Positions 22,971-35,700 are shown, counted from the first letter of the stretch. The stretch is 64,000 bases of DNA from Heterodera schachtii (GCA_023374025.1 SIJG01000022.1:744001-808000); one strand, 5' to 3'. Numbers and translations are program-made. Notes: generated by a model not told the origin, from the sequence alone.

Positions 22971-23584
22971 ATTCTGTTTTTTTCTTTGTTACAATTGAAA
23001 TAAGAGTTAAAATGAGACGGTAGCAAATGAATTGCTATTAAGTTCTTGGCACAAATTGTTTAAAATGTTTTGAAATTTAGTGAGGGGTAAGAAATTTTTC
23101 ATTTTTCACACGCTATCGAAAAAAACCTAGAAATTTTTTCAACGATTAAAGTAACTATTAGTAAAGTAACTTTCAAACAAATTTTTTTTTGAATGCCAAT
23201 TTTAAAGAAACCTCATAAATTCCGTGCGTTCTTACCAAGGTCTCCACGCATCACAAACTGATGCAACGGGGTGAAGCCGTCCTTGTTCCTGACGTTCAGG
23301 TCCAACTCTTCGTGCTTCAGCTGGAGCAGGCTCATCAACGAAGCCTTCTGGTTGGCTGCGTGCAAACACTGTTGGGGGGATTTATGAAACATTTCAAAGC
23401 AAAACCTAAAAATTTTGCGAATTTTCGTTTTACCGTGTTTCCGTTTGTCGCATCCCGTTCAAGCAGCAAGCCGGGCGACTTTTCCAGAAGCACACGAATT
23501 GCACTGTAATTTTGATAATGTATTGTAATATACAAAAAAAAATGTGAAAAAGGAACCCAAAAAGAGATAATTTTTTTGCTTGGC

Positions 23585-23725
23585 GGTGGGGGGGGGGGGG
23601 GGTTCCACCCCCGGGCGACGACTTTTTTTTTTTTTTGCTTTTCATACCACTTTTTTTTTGCGCCGTTTTTTCAAAAACATTTTGGGGAAAAGCGGGTACA
23701 CGGTGCCGATAGGCGCCGCCGGGTT
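23585..23725. repeat. G-run plus GC hairpin module, inside an intron-like gap
   Basis: A run of about 15 G is followed by CACCCCCGGGCGACGAC and, near 23700-23722, by the GC hairpin CGGTGCCGATAGGCGCCGCC in inverted orientation. The same order occurs at 10350-10465. It is part of an element whose ends I could not define, lying between exons of the phospholipase gene. Confidence 0.55.
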
Positions 23726-24424
23726 AATTTTTTGAATTTTTAATGCGATTTGTTAACGAAATTTGTCCAAAAAATGACAAAATTTTGCGTTTTAGAGCCA
23801 TTTTTAGCAGATCCTCACCAAAAATTGTGGCTTTTTTCAAAAATTTAGTGCAATCTGAATCCAGCCTAAATCCCAAAAACCCCACATACTCCGGCGTGTT
23901 GCGATTGCTGGACTGGATGAGTTCGATGAGTGGGTTTTTGTCCGTCGATTTGTTCAACAGCTCGCCCCCGTAGTTGAACTGCGTTCCCATGCAAAACGGA
24001 CTGACCGCCCGCAGTGCGACCATTGATGGCGTTTCGCCCGCATTGTTCTGCGAGTTGATCAACGCCTTGCCGGCCTCCTGTTCAAGCAGTGTCTCCAACA
24101 TTTGGGTGGACACCACGGCAGCATAATGAAGCTGAAAATGGAAAAACCTAGAAAATTTGTTTGAAAACCCAATAAAATATTGAGGATGTGCCATTCCCTC
24201 CGATGTTACCCAATTTAAAAAGTAAAAAAAAAAAATTCGAATTACAAAAGAATACAGAAAAAATTTTAAAAAATTTCTATATAAGCATACTAAATGTTCC
24301 AATTTCCAAATTCGCCTATCGGCGGTACCAGAAGACCTCCAATTTCCCTTTTAAATGGCACAAAATTTAAATTAATTTTTTTTACTTCAATTCAAAAAAA
24401 CCGTAAATTTTTTTAACTTTTTAC

Positions 24425-25361
24425 TAGAGAGCGGGTACGGGTCGGACCCGTATACGGGTTTTTACGGACCCGTAGTCCGTAGTCCGTATTTTTTTGGGCC
24501 GATAAGGACTTATACGGAGTAAGGGTTTTCCGGGTTTTTAGTCCGTAAGTCCGTAGTCCGTATGGGTGCCTAGTCCGTAGTCCTGGTCCTGATCCGTACA
24601 ATTTCTGATACGGACTACGGACTATTTTTTTCTGACATTTTTTATGATGAAATTGAGTACATTTTAAATTTTGTGCAGTCAATTCGCCAAAATATTGAAA
24701 TTGGAGGATTAATTTTGAAAATTTTCGATGAAAATCGAAGAAACACTGATAAATATGGGAAAAGGAAATACATATATTTTTAAAAAATCACAAAATTTGG
24801 TCTAAAATCTGTTAACATATGCAATCAAATTCTAAAAAATTTTCCCGGCGGCGCCTGTCGGCACCGCCGAACCCCCCTCCCCATGTTCCCAAAAAGTTTG
24901 TTGAAAAACGCGCCGCAAAAAAGTGGGGTGAAAAGCAAAAGAAAGGTCGCGTCGGAAAAATAGCATTTTTTAATTTCATGTAAATTTTGGCCTCATTTGT
25001 CGGGGGAGAGGGGTGGGGTGCGAGTTACCTAAGTGTTTTTTGAATTTAGTGTTTAAAATTTACAAATATTAATTTTTCATTATCTCGCACTTTTATTTTC
25101 CTGGTCTAAAATTTTTGTTAAATGTTCGTAATTAAACTTATAACAAGTCTATATTGGATTAGTAAAAAAATATTTTTTTTTCTTGATAAAAAAATATTTT
25201 CAAAAAACCCTGATCCGTATACGGGTCCGTATTTTTCCTGGATACGGACTTATACGGAGTAAGGGTTTTACGGGTTTTTAGTCCGTAAGTCCGTAGTCCG
25301 TATGGGTGCCTAGTCCGTAGTCCTGATCCTGATCCGTATTTTCTCAAAATACCGCTCTCTA
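24425..25361. mobile_element. hAT-like element (TSD CTTTTTAC) in a phospholipase intron
   Basis: The termini are TAGAGAGCGGGTA and ATACCGCTCTCTA. A perfect 8-bp duplication CTTTTTAC flanks at 24417-24424 and 25362-25369. Both ends carry TCCGTAGTCCGTAT and ATACGGACTACGGA arrays in inverted orientation. The GC hairpin module lies at about 24843-24870, followed by a short C run. It is inserted between two ankyrin exons (25510 and 24131). Confidence 0.9.
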
Positions 25362-26734
25362 CTTTTTACTAAAAAAATCTCGGAGATTAAAAATAAAAAA
25401 TTAAATTTTTTAAAGAATTTATGGAGGAGAAACGGCATTAGGCGGGGGCAGTGTTGTGCCCCTAAACACACAGCCTTTTATATTGCAAAAAAAAAATTGT
25501 CCGACGCACCGCATTGTGCCCAACGGGGTCACGCGCGGTCAGGTCAGCCCCACGCTTGAGCAAAAAGCGAACAATGGAGTCCTGGTTGGTCTGGACAGCC
25601 AACATCAGCGGTAAGAGGCCCTCCGGGGAGCAGGCCATTTGGACCAAGTCGTTCATGGAGTAGTTAAACTGTTCCAGGTAGGCGAGCCCGTCGTCCGTGA
25701 AATGTCCACGCGTTGGCACAAAATTGCAATGTGTGCCATGCGCCACAGCATTTACTCGGCATTTTTTAAATTTTTTCATGCTATCTCCGTCAAATTTTTT
25801 TAGGGAATTTGCTCTCATAGGGTTTGGAGGCTTAAGCCCAATTTCATAAAAAAAATTTTTAAAAATTTTAAAACAAGTCCGCTAGAAAAGCAGGATTTTT
25901 TTATACTGATACATATTATTAGTTAAATTTATTTTTTATACATACCACAAGTGTGACGTCCCAAATCAGTCTCTGCCACTTGAAGTCCGAGACAACACAC
26001 GGCACTCCTCGTAGAGAAGACAAAAATCCAAATCCTCCTCGACAATGTTCGACCTGCACAGAAACGGAAATTTTTTTTAGCCACCCCTTAAAAGCTTAAT
26101 TATAAAAGATGCTCTCAAAAATAGCAAACCTAATAAGGCATTGGCTTTTTTATTCACAAATGCTGTGAAGAGCGCGCTAGTGGGCGAAAAGTTCGAAAGA
26201 AAGAAAAAATTGAAATTTTATCAACCAAAAAATTACTGCCATAAATTTGAAGTGCCATTTGCATAAAAGCACAAAACTTCTTGAAAAATTTTCATATTTT
26301 CGAGGGCTCCACAGACGAATATCAAAAATTTTCGTATTTCGGGGGGATTAGTCAAAAAAAAAATTCGAAACCGAAAAATGGTGAATGTTCGCCGTCCTCC
26401 GCCATTCTCCTCCACCGTGTACACCACGTGGTTCACCAACGCTTTGGTTGACGGCTCGTTGTCTTTGACGGAGTCATGGACGACCTTCAGCGGTGAGTTG
26501 CCCCCATTTGCGGCAGCGGTGTCCTCCACCGCGGGAACACAATGCAATAAGAGTCGAGCAAATCGGAGCGGAAGTCCACCACTTCGAAGGGGTCACTTGG
26601 GAGGGAGAAAAAAATGCAATAGAAACAAAAAATTACGCGAAAAAAAATCTTTTTTTGGGTAAGGTTGTGGAATTTTTTAAATAAATAGCGGGCGCATAGA
26701 ATTGCTAAAGCTATGCGCCAAAATTAATTAAATT

Positions 26735-27115
26735 TTTAGAAATTTTTTTAAGTGCAAAAGTGGTGGGTGTCTGCAAAAAATTTTCACCGAGTTTAAAAAA
26801 ACTAAGTAAATTTGTAAGCATTTGTAGTGCTCCGATACGTATCTCTGCAAAATTTGGTGAGCCTCTGATCAATTATAAATTATTAGTGGACGATCAAATT
26901 TTTTGAAATTTTTTTAAGTGCAAAAGTGGTGGGTATCTGCAAAAATTTTTCACTGGGTTTAAAAAATCTAGGAAAATTTAAGCTTTTGTAGTGTTCCGAT
27001 ACGTATCTCTGCAAAATTTGGTGAGCCTCTGATCAATTATAAATTATTTGTGGACGATCAAATTTTTTAAAATTTTTTAAGTGAAAAAGTGGTGGGGGTC
27101 TGCAAAAAATTTTTC
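26735..27115. repeat. Tandem repeat, about 165 bp unit
   Basis: A unit containing GTGGTGGGTNTCTGCAAAAA, then GATACGTATCTCTGCAAAAT, then GTGGACGATCAAATTTTTT occurs about 2.2 times, at steps of 166 and 163 bp (anchors 26761, 26927, 27090). Confidence 0.85.
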
Positions 27116-29112
27116 ATGGCTTTAAAAATTTTTTCGAAAATCTGAGTCTTTCATTTTTATTTATTTTTGCAAAATTAATTCATAAATATTTTCTCATAAA
27201 GAGCTCTGAAACGCACCAAATTTTATTTAAATGCTAAATAAGGCTCTCTGATGCTTTTTCTATCAATAAGGGAGGTGAATAAAATTTTAAAAATTTTTTA
27301 ATTGCTTTTTAAATATGCCAAAAAATTTAGGCTAACTTTTTTAGTGAAAATTCGATCACTCATAATTTTTTGCTAATTGATCAGAAGCGTACCAAATTTT
27401 GCAGGGATACTCCACGGTAAAGGACTAACTTACACTGAAATGAGCGCCGAGCTAGCTGGCTTTAAAAATTATTTCGAAAATCTGAGTCTTTCGTTTTTAT
27501 TTTTTTTTTTTGCAAAATTAATTCTTAAATATTTTTTCAGAGAGTGATCTGAAACGCACCAAACTTTATTTACAGCTTAATTAAGGCTCTCTGATGCTTT
27601 TTCTATCAATAAGGGAGGTGAATAAAATTTAAAAAATTTTAAATTGTTTTTTAAATATGCCAAAAAATTTAGTCTTAACTTTTTTAGTGAAAATTCGATC
27701 ACTCATAATTTTTTGCTAATTGATCAGAAGCGTACCAAATTTTGCAGGGATACTCCACGGTAAAGGACTAACTTACACTGAAATGAGCGCCGAGCTAGCT
27801 GGCTTTAAAAATTTTCGAAAATCTGAGTCTTTCATTTTTTATTTATTTTTTGCAAAATTAATTCTTAAATATTTTTTCAGAGAGTGATCTGAAACGCACC
27901 AAATTTTATTTATATGTTAATTAAGGCTCTCTGATGCTTTTTCTATCAATAAGGGAGGTGAATAAAATTTAAAAAATTTTAAATTGTTTTTTAAATATGC
28001 CAAAAAAATTTAGGCTTAACTTTTTAGTGAAATTTCGATCAATCATAATTTTTTGCTAATTGATCAGAAGCGTACCAAACTTTGCAGGGATACTCCCCGG
28101 TAAAGGACTAACCTACACTGAAATGAGCGCCGAGCTAGCTGGCTTTAAAAAAATTTTCGAAAATCTGAGTCTTTCGTTTTTATTTATTTTTTGCAAAATT
28201 AATTCTTAAATATTTTCTCAGAAAGAGCTCTGAAACGCACCAAATTTATTTACAAGTTAAATAAGGCTCTCTGATGCTTTTTCTATCAATAAGGGAGGTG
28301 AATAAAATTTTAAAAATTTTTTAATTGCTTTTTAAATATGCCAAAAAATTTAGGCTTAACTTTTTTAGTGAAAATTCGATCACTCATAATTTTTTGCTAA
28401 TTGATCAGAAGCGTACCAAACTTTGCAGGGATACTCCCCGGTAAGGACTAACCTACACTGAAATGAGCGCCGAGCTAGCTGGCTTTAAAAATTTTTCGAA
28501 AATCTGAGTCTTTCGTTTTTATTTATTTTTTGCAAAATTAATTCTTAAATATTTTTTCAGAGAGTGATCTGAAACGCACCAAATTTTATTTACAAGTTAA
28601 ATAAGGCTCTCTGATGCTTTTTCTATCAATAAGGGAGGTGAATAAAATTTTAAAAATTTTTTAATTGCTTTTTAAATATGCCAAAAAATTTAGGCTTAAC
28701 TTTTTTAGTGAAAATTCGATCACTCATAGTTTTACGAGTAGTGATCAGAAAAATCCCAGATTTTGCAGGGATACTCCACGGTTAAGGACTAACTTACACT
28801 GAAATGGGCGCCGAGCTAGCTAGCTTTAAAAAATTTTTCGAAAATCTGAGTCTTTCGTTGTTTATTTATTTTTTGCAAAATTAATTCATAAATATTTTTT
28901 CAGAGAATGATTTGAAACGCACCAAATTTTATTTACAAGTTAAATAAGGCTCTCTGATGCTTTTTCTATCAATAAGGGAGGTGAATAAAATTTTAAAAAT
29001 TTTTAATTGCTTTTTAAATATGCCAAAAAAATTTAGGCTTAACTTTTTAGTGAAATTTCAATCAATCATAGTTTTACGAGAAGTGATCAGAAAAATCCCA
29101 GATTTTGCAGGG
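27116..29112. repeat. Satellite array, about 340 bp unit
   Basis: The unit contains AATGAGCGCCGAGCTAGCTG, then AAATCTGAGTCTTTCGTTTT, then CTATCAATAAGGGAGGTGAA. The GCTAGCT anchors at 27451, 27794, 28134, 28474 and 28815 give a 340-343 bp period over nearly six copies. Copies are highly similar and the last two differ most near their ends. There is no coding potential. Its boundary with the next repeat is just before the assembly gap. Confidence 0.92.
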
Positions 29113-29172
29113 TAACAACTCAGAAGAAGCAGATATTATCTTTAAATATCCTTCCCATTTTGTTTTGAAATT

Positions 29173-29227
29173 NNNNNNNNNNNNNNNNNNNNNNNNNNNN
29201 NNNNNNNNNNNNNNNNNNNNNNNNNNN
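29173..29227. other. Assembly gap (55 N)
   Basis: Fifty-five undetermined bases separate the satellite edge from the short tandem repeat. Open frames that run through it have no meaning. Confidence 1.
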
Positions 29228-29775
29228 GAAAGAGTAAACAAACCTAAACCGAAACTGAGTGAATGGTTAACCAAACCTAAACCAAAACTGAGTGAAAGAG
29301 TTACCAAACTTAAAGCCAAGCTGAGTGAAAGAGTAAACAAACCTAAACCGAAACTGAGTGAAATAGTTAACCAAACCTAAACCGAAACTGAGTGAAAGAG
29401 TTAACCAAACCTAAACCAAAACTGAGTGAAAGAGTTAACCAAACCGAAACTGAGTGAAAGAGTTAACCAAACCTAAATCGAAACTGAGTGAAAGAGTTAA
29501 CCAAACCTAAACCCAAACTGAGTGAAAGAGTAAACAAACCTAAACCGAAACTGAGTGAAAGAGTTAACCAAACCTAAACCAAAACTGAATGAAAGAGTTA
29601 ACCAAACCTAAACCAAAACTGAGTGAAAGAGTTAACCAAACCGAAACTGAGTGAAAGAGTTAACCAAACCTAAATCGAAACTGAATGAAAGAGTTAACCA
29701 AACCTAAACCCAAACTGAGTGAAAGCGTAAACAAACCTAAACAAAAATAACCAAACCTAGATCGAAACCGAGTGA
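29228..29775. repeat. Minisatellite, unit about 34 bp
   Basis: Tandem copies of GAAAGAGTTAACCAAACCTA followed by AACCGAAACTGAGT fill at least 540 bp. Variants AACCAAAAC and AACCCAAAC and shorter units occur. The array starts within the assembly gap, so its true length is unknown. It is open in some frames because units are often near multiples of three. Confidence 0.92.
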
Positions 29776-29939
29776 ATAATAAAATTTTGTTCATTTGCAT
29801 ATTAAAATATTTTGATAGCATTAGTTTTTTCTTTACCCCAAATGTCGTGTCCACAAATGTCTGGGGCAATAATTTTCACTGACATAAAGAAATTTTGCTT
29901 AAAAATTGACAGATTATTCTCCGAATGAACAGATAAGTG

Positions 29940-30090
29940 GAAATAAAAATAAATAATTATTAATAATAATTTTATTGCCTTAGACTCACTAATTTTTTAT
30001 TTAATGAAAGTGCATTTTAACAAGTGACAGCTAAGACATTAATTAACGCTTAGACAGTGCTGAACAGCTGTAATTAAGTTTACTTTTAAG
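29940..30090 (+). promoter_or_regulatory. Shared upstream block, copy 1
   Basis: GAAAGTGCATTTTAACAAGTG, then GACATTAATTAACGCTTAGA, then CAGTGCTGAACAGCTG lies about 700 bp before chemoreceptor copy 1. Related blocks lie at 36680-36770, 41960-42025, 43505-43590 and 43875-43955. It holds two CANNTG (E-box) sites around a TTAATTAA homeodomain-like site. A regulatory role is inferred from conservation and position. Confidence 0.45.
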
Positions 30091-30760
30091 ATCGTCGCCA
30101 AATATTAATTATAAAGAGCGAAAAATTTAGCGAAACAAGTGCCAATTTGTCAGAGAAAAATCAAATTACGGGCTTCTTTGATAGGGTTAACAAATTTTAT
30201 AACATTGGCCTTTTTGTGAAAATACTTTTAGTAAATCTATTAGATGTTATTAAAATATTTGCCATCGGCACCTATCGCTATCGTCTGCCAGTCTAAGAGC
30301 AACTTTCGTCATTTTTATTGCAAAAAATTGTATTCTGCTTTGGTTTAATGAAATAAATCGCTTAAAAGTGAAAAATAATTTAAAAACTAAAACAATAAAT
30401 AGCTCTAAAATTAGCGTTAAATATTCTGTTTGAAGCCTTGGTTTATTAAATTGAAAATTATTTACATTGAACCAAAGTTATGAACTTATTTTCGTTGCTT
30501 CAGAAAATCAAATGAAAGAATCTTTTTTAACACAGTCATAATATTGAGAACAATTGTCCTTATTTCTCTTAACATTGACCTTTTGATGAAAATAATTTTT
30601 GAAAAATCTATTACGCCTATTAAAATAATTACTACCGGCGGTTATCGTTATCGTCTGGCAATCTAAGACCCACAATTTATCTTTTTAAAATCTTGGGTCT
30701 TTTTTTGGCATATATGTATATATTGGCATTTTTTAGCAAATATAAATCCGGTCCCTGCGT

Positions 30761-32240
30761 ATGATGCTAATTCTTCAAATTCATCGTCTTAACGCATCAA
30801 TCTGCCTGTTTCTGGCATTGTGTTTAAATGTAATTTTAATTTTGTTGGTTGTGAAGCGATCGCCAAAAGAAATGAAAGTGTACAAGCGAATTTTGCTCCA
30901 AACTGCGATTGTGGACATTGTGTTATCCGTTCTTTCCTTTCTGTCGCAAAATGTCAGTATTTAACACCCAAATTTAGTTAATAATTAAAATATTTAAATG
31001 CTATTTTAGATTACTCTATCAACCAACGGTTGGACATTGTCTCTTTCCGTTTCACAATTCTCCGATTATTTGTCACTTTCAACTCAGTTTGGAGAACTTC
31101 TGTTCGACAGTTGGATAACCGTGCAATTCTTTTCAGTGTTTGGATTATGTGTTCAGTTCGTTTATCGTTTTTTGGTGTTGAACAGGTAAAAGCGCTTAAG
31201 TCTTACTTTGGATCCATTAAACTCATTTTGTCATTAATTAATGTCATTTGACATTTTATTATAATTGCCAATATTCGTCTTGTATTAATAATATAAATAT
31301 TTCCATTCCTTAATTTCTTCTTAAAAGGAATATTTTTTATGGTTTTCGGTGCTTAATTTATTTACTTTAGGAGCTTAAAAATAACAATGAAAAAATATGT
31401 TGCAATGCTTTCATTTGTATTTTCAATCGCTATTTTGACTTGGACATATGATTTTTTTATTGGAAAAAATCATATAAATCTTTCATTGCTTAAAGCCGAT
31501 GAAATATTTCAAATTGAACAACTTTTTATATTTTAGTTTTTGTTTTAATTTTAAGAATTATTTTCACGTGAAAAATTCAATGGGCGCTTCTTTTGTTGAA
31601 AATATCATTTGTTATGCGGTAATTGTCATTTGTGGATATAAAATGGCCAGATTTGTTCATAAAAACTCGGACAAAAGTTCAACAAGAAGACAACAAATTA
31701 ACCGACAAATCACAATCAATTTGATCATCCAGGTAAAAACTAATGCAATAAACTGATTGATGGTATGGATAATAAATAAACACGGACTGTAATGTAAGAA
31801 GCCGAAAGCGGAGGGTATTTGACCACTATCGTCCCGGGTCTGTAACTCGTTAATTGAACTTTTAATTAGTAAACAATTTGAAAAATTTTAAAAAATATCA
31901 ACATTTTCCATTACTTTTAATTAGAAAAATACAATTTTAGGCATTTATTCCGTTGGCTATGAATATAATAAACATTATTGTTGCCTTCGAAATGGTGATT
32001 TTTGAATTCCAATTGTCCCTGACTCTTTTGATTATTCAAATGTGCGTCACTCTTCCTTTGCATTGGTTGCCCGTACTGAATCCGCTGGTCTCAATTCTCT
32101 GTGTCGGTGACTACCGTAAAGCGATGGTCAATTTAATCCGGCATACGATATGCAGGAGACAAAATACTGTTGCACAACAGCCAATTCCGATGAATAACCA
32201 ACAGAATAACAATCAAAATGCTCAAGTTCCTATTGTTTAG
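30761..32240 (+). pseudogene. Nematode 7TM chemoreceptor, copy 1 (exon 3 damaged)
   Basis: Exons align with the intact copy at 37708-39339: 30761-30952, 31010-31185, 31371-31536, 31556-31732, 31941-32240. TM1-2 reads NVILILLVVKRSPKEMKVYK, the TM3 end is FGLCVQFVYRFLVLNR, and TM7 is PVLNPLVSILCVGDYRKA, the signature of the Str-superfamily (Srd/Str-like) receptors of nematode sensory neurons. Exon 3 has lost its last third, including the GNISDF.. segment and the GT donor. After QIEQL it reads FIF and a TAG stop. About 90 bp of exon end plus intron are missing relative to copy 2. All other exons remain open, so the loss looks recent, or a different splice is used. Confidence 0.75.
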
Positions 32241-32636
32241 TCAAAATTTTAATATAACTTTAATTTAAAATAATAAATGAGCTAAAAATGAAAAAAATCC
32301 CTTGGTTCGGAATCGGACCCGGAAATTGGCTGAGCTGCCATTTTGTGATTCCGAATCTTGGGCATTTTTAAAAAACCGGGATAACCCAATGGAAAATAGT
32401 AGTGACTCCCTCTGCTGAAGGAAGCACCTTTTCTCCAAAAAATAATAGCTTTTTTAATGTCAATTCTCTAAATACCGTACTTCCTCCTCGCTTATTAGAC
32501 CCCCTCGATTAGAAGACCCTTTTTGCGCGGGGTTGAACAATAGAAGATCCTGGTCTTATAATCGAGGAAACATGGTAATATAAAATTTCACAGGAACAAA
32601 CAAAGAGTCACGCCAAAATTTGAAGCGAATGTGCAT

Positions 32637-32768
32637 CAGGGTTGGTGCGCGGACAGAAAAATCCCGCGGTCAAAATTAATTAGAATCCCGGTGCATACAA
32701 GAACAGATGGGGTGGGATCGCGGAAAAAAACCGCGAATCTCGGATCGCGGTCGCGTCTCCCACACCTG
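32637..32768. mobile_element. Short hAT-like element (TSD ATGTGCAT)
   Basis: CAGGGTTGGTGCGCGG at the left and CGCGTCTCCCACACCTG at the right are imperfect inverted repeats. A perfect 8-bp duplication ATGTGCAT flanks at 32629-32636 and 32769-32776. At 132 bp it is among the smallest elements here and contains only GC-rich TCGCGG-type words. Confidence 0.85.
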
Positions 32769-32779
32769 ATGTGCATGGT

Positions 32780-35700
32780 AAGTAATACACCATGATTATT
32801 TGCAAAGGGCTCATCTCCTTCGGCTTCGATCCTTTTCAAGCAGGGAAAGCCCAACATAACGTATTTCCAACCCCAAACACAGAAACTGAACAAAAATGGT
32901 TCTTTGTACATTGAGAAATCGTCTAACGTCAGCAAGTCCCCGCTTATTTTTAAAGATTATTTTCCGTGTAAATTTTAACGGATGCTGAAAACATCAATTG
33001 TTAAATTTTTTTGTTAAATAGTTAGAGATAGTTAAAAGAAAGATTTTTAATTGCCGGGTTCAACACCCGATTTGGTCGGTATCCTGAAAAATCCCGACGG
33101 GACTCTGATTCTGTCCCGAGCAAGCTAGTCGTAGCCTATCATTACGCCAAACCTAAAATTCGCCCTAATAAATATATAAAGCTTAAAAATTGGCCAAAGC
33201 AAAAATTTATTAATAAATCATCTTTTCAAAATTTCCTAATGAGAATTGGACTATAAGTACAAAAACATTTTTGAATAAATGCCAACAAAATATGTTTTTC
33301 ATTATTTAGAGTTCACTTCATTGGGCAGACAATGTCCAAAAATTGTACAACAACAACAACAGCAGCAAAAAGTCTGAATACGTAAGAATTATGTAGCGAA
33401 GTGAAAAAAAATACGAACGCGTATTTTGTTACTATGGAAATTGAAAAACTTTAAATAATGAGAAGGAACAGAAATTTTGTTGGCACTTTTTTATAAATGT
33501 TTTTACATTTATGCCGAACATTCTCATGAAGCGCCATTTGAAATTTTAAAATTAATAAATTTTTTTCATTGGCCAATTTCGAAGATTTATGCGTTTCATT
33601 TAAATTAAGGCGAATTTTGGGTCAGGCGTGATGATAGGCACCGTGGATGGCACGGAACTCCGATTTCCCAAAAAATTTTGAGCCTCGGAGTTCCGGTTTC
33701 CGAAAGTTTTGGGGCCTTACCATCCCTGATAGGCACCGACTTGATCTCGGATAGAATTAAGATATCATCGGGATTTTCCCAGGGTACCGTGCCGAATACA
33801 GTACCAATTCAAAATCACAAAAACCCTTTTAATGAACAAAATGGGGGCACTCTTAACCTTTTAAAAGGGTCAAAACAAAATAATTTTGATACGAAACTCT
33901 TGATGAGTTAGATTTAAAAATGTAAGAATAAATGCAAACGGACGTCACCTGAGCACCGGGACAACTGAGTCCCACTGAAAATACACATTTCACGAGTTCA
34001 CTTTTCTTCTTTTAATGAACAAAAACATGTTCTCTTTTGCGAAATTTAAATATTGTCTTCGATTGATACTGATATTGGTATTTTCACAGGAACTCAGTTG
34101 TTCTGATTCTTAGATGGCGTCAATTGGAAATAATTGTTGGATTTTTAAACGTCTCTCATCAAAAGCTATCGAGTGATAGCATGTCATTAATTTGACCCCT
34201 TTAAAAGGTTTTTAGCTCATTTTATGACAAAAAAAAATCGCCATTTTCTGGAAAATTGCCAAAAGTGGCTCCGGGAAGAAATATTTAAAAATTTAAAGAC
34301 CTCTTATAACGAGTGTTTTCCATGAATTAACTATGTTTTATCAACTTGGCCTGGACAAAACATATAAAGAAAACCCGTTGTCCAAAGACAACTTTTTTCT
34401 CCTTTGCGACAGTTTTCAAAATCCGAACAGTGACAAGGTTTTTTCGGTTTTTAAATAATCAAAACCTCTGCATACTATAAAAGTTTAAGCCCATCCTTGG
34501 GAAGATCCCGTCGCCCGTCCGGCATATTTTGCTTTAAAATATGTCAATATTTTTTATTCCCTTTGAAAATGCATTTTCACCGCAAATTTCGCCCAAATTA
34601 TGAACAATTAACGGTCACGAAAACCGTGAGTTTCACGTGTTTTTTCAATCACGGTGACGGTCACGATTCACGGGACTAATTCACGGTCAGATTAACGGGT
34701 TTTTTCGATCACGGAGCACCTCTACCCCCCCCCCCCCACTCCGAAATCCTGGGACCGTCCCTGCTGGTCAGATTACTTTAAAAAAAATTCAAAAGCTAAT
34801 ATATTGACTTTTATTTTGTGCTGAAAACTTTCAATTTTCCTTATTGTATAGTGCCACCTCGGAATTACCCAAAAAGCGACCACAAATTATACAAATATTG
34901 GCACTAATAAGCGAGAGCATGCTAATCCTTGAAACTCCCATAATACAGTAAAAAAAATTATGCAACAAATAATTAAATAAAATTTGTGAATAAATGAAAT
35001 TTTTTGGAAAATTTGTAAGTTCTGTTTTCATGAAATCAATTGCCTTATACAATTGAAAAATTTATTCTCCAAAATTGGCTTTCCATCTGCAAATATTAAA
35101 TGGCGTAGTATTTATCATTTCAGCAATTTCCTTGTCACTTATTTTTGATTTTCTCTTTTTATTTGCCAATACATTTTCATTTTTTCCATTTTTTTCTGTT
35201 TCCGTTATTCTTTTACAGCAAATTCCAAATTGTTTCTACCATTTGCAAATATCAATAGTATTTTTGCTAACTCCGATTTCTTGCAAATTTCTTTATAATT
35301 TTCGTTCCATTTTTTTTAAATTTTTTTTTAAATTTATATTCGTTTTCATTGCAATAGATTTTTGAACAATTTCGATTTTTTCTTCATCATTCTTTAATTT
35401 AAGCTTTTAGGTATTTGTTGATTAAGTCCAAGTTATAAATATGATTGGTATTTGTCCCCAATTTTTCGCTATTTTTAATTCAATTTTGTTCCATTTTTTC
35501 TCGTATATTTTCTTCCTTTTTGCTTATTTTTCTCTTTTATTTTATAATATTTTCTAATTATTTCCCGTTTCTTCTGGTCATTTAGCGTTTTTTCTTCCTT
35601 TTCTGTCAATTTTCTCCAAATATTTTATTAAATGATTTTTGTTGTAATTTTTTATTTTCTGATTCGATTGGGCTAATTAGGCAAATTATAATTAAAATCA

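Larger units (their letters stand above)
23236..26603 (-). pseudogene. PLA2G6-like (iPLA2-beta) ankyrin region, damaged
   Basis: Well-supported exons: 25510-25745 (SPEGLLPLMLAVQTNQDS, LLKRGADLTARDPVGHNA), 23890-24131 (LHYAAVVSTQMLETLLEQEA), 23434-23503 (AIRVLLEKSPGLLLERDATN), 23236-23368 (CLHAANQKASLMSLLQLKHE, DGFTPLHQFVMRGD). All joins are in phase, and GHNA joins LHYAA as in ankyrin repeats. Upstream, about 25975-26053 encodes YEECRVLSRTSSGRD and about 26376-26600 encodes FEVVDFRSDLLDSYCIVFPR then VVYTVEENGGGRRTFT, in two frames. The HPLWRMAHIAI block preceding the ankyrins resembles animal group VI phospholipase A2. The patatin domain (GGGxKG, GTSTG) is not in the window. Damage: missing acceptor and exon start at 25745, one T too few at GTGGACATTTCACGG, and an internal deletion near 25975. 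Some damage may be assembly error. Confidence 0.55.

Noticed and set aside
29074..29380. Open frames through the gap on both strands
   Set aside because: They cross 55 N and a 34-bp tandem repeat, so they carry no evidence of coding.
29228..29775. Telomere repeat
   Set aside because: The nematode telomere unit is usually TTAGGC. This unit is about 34 bp, lies inside the contig and recurs within a gene cluster.
35075..35365. 96-codon hydrophobic frame resembling a membrane protein
   Set aside because: The hydrophobicity follows from T-rich simple sequence. It shows no receptor motifs and no splice partners.
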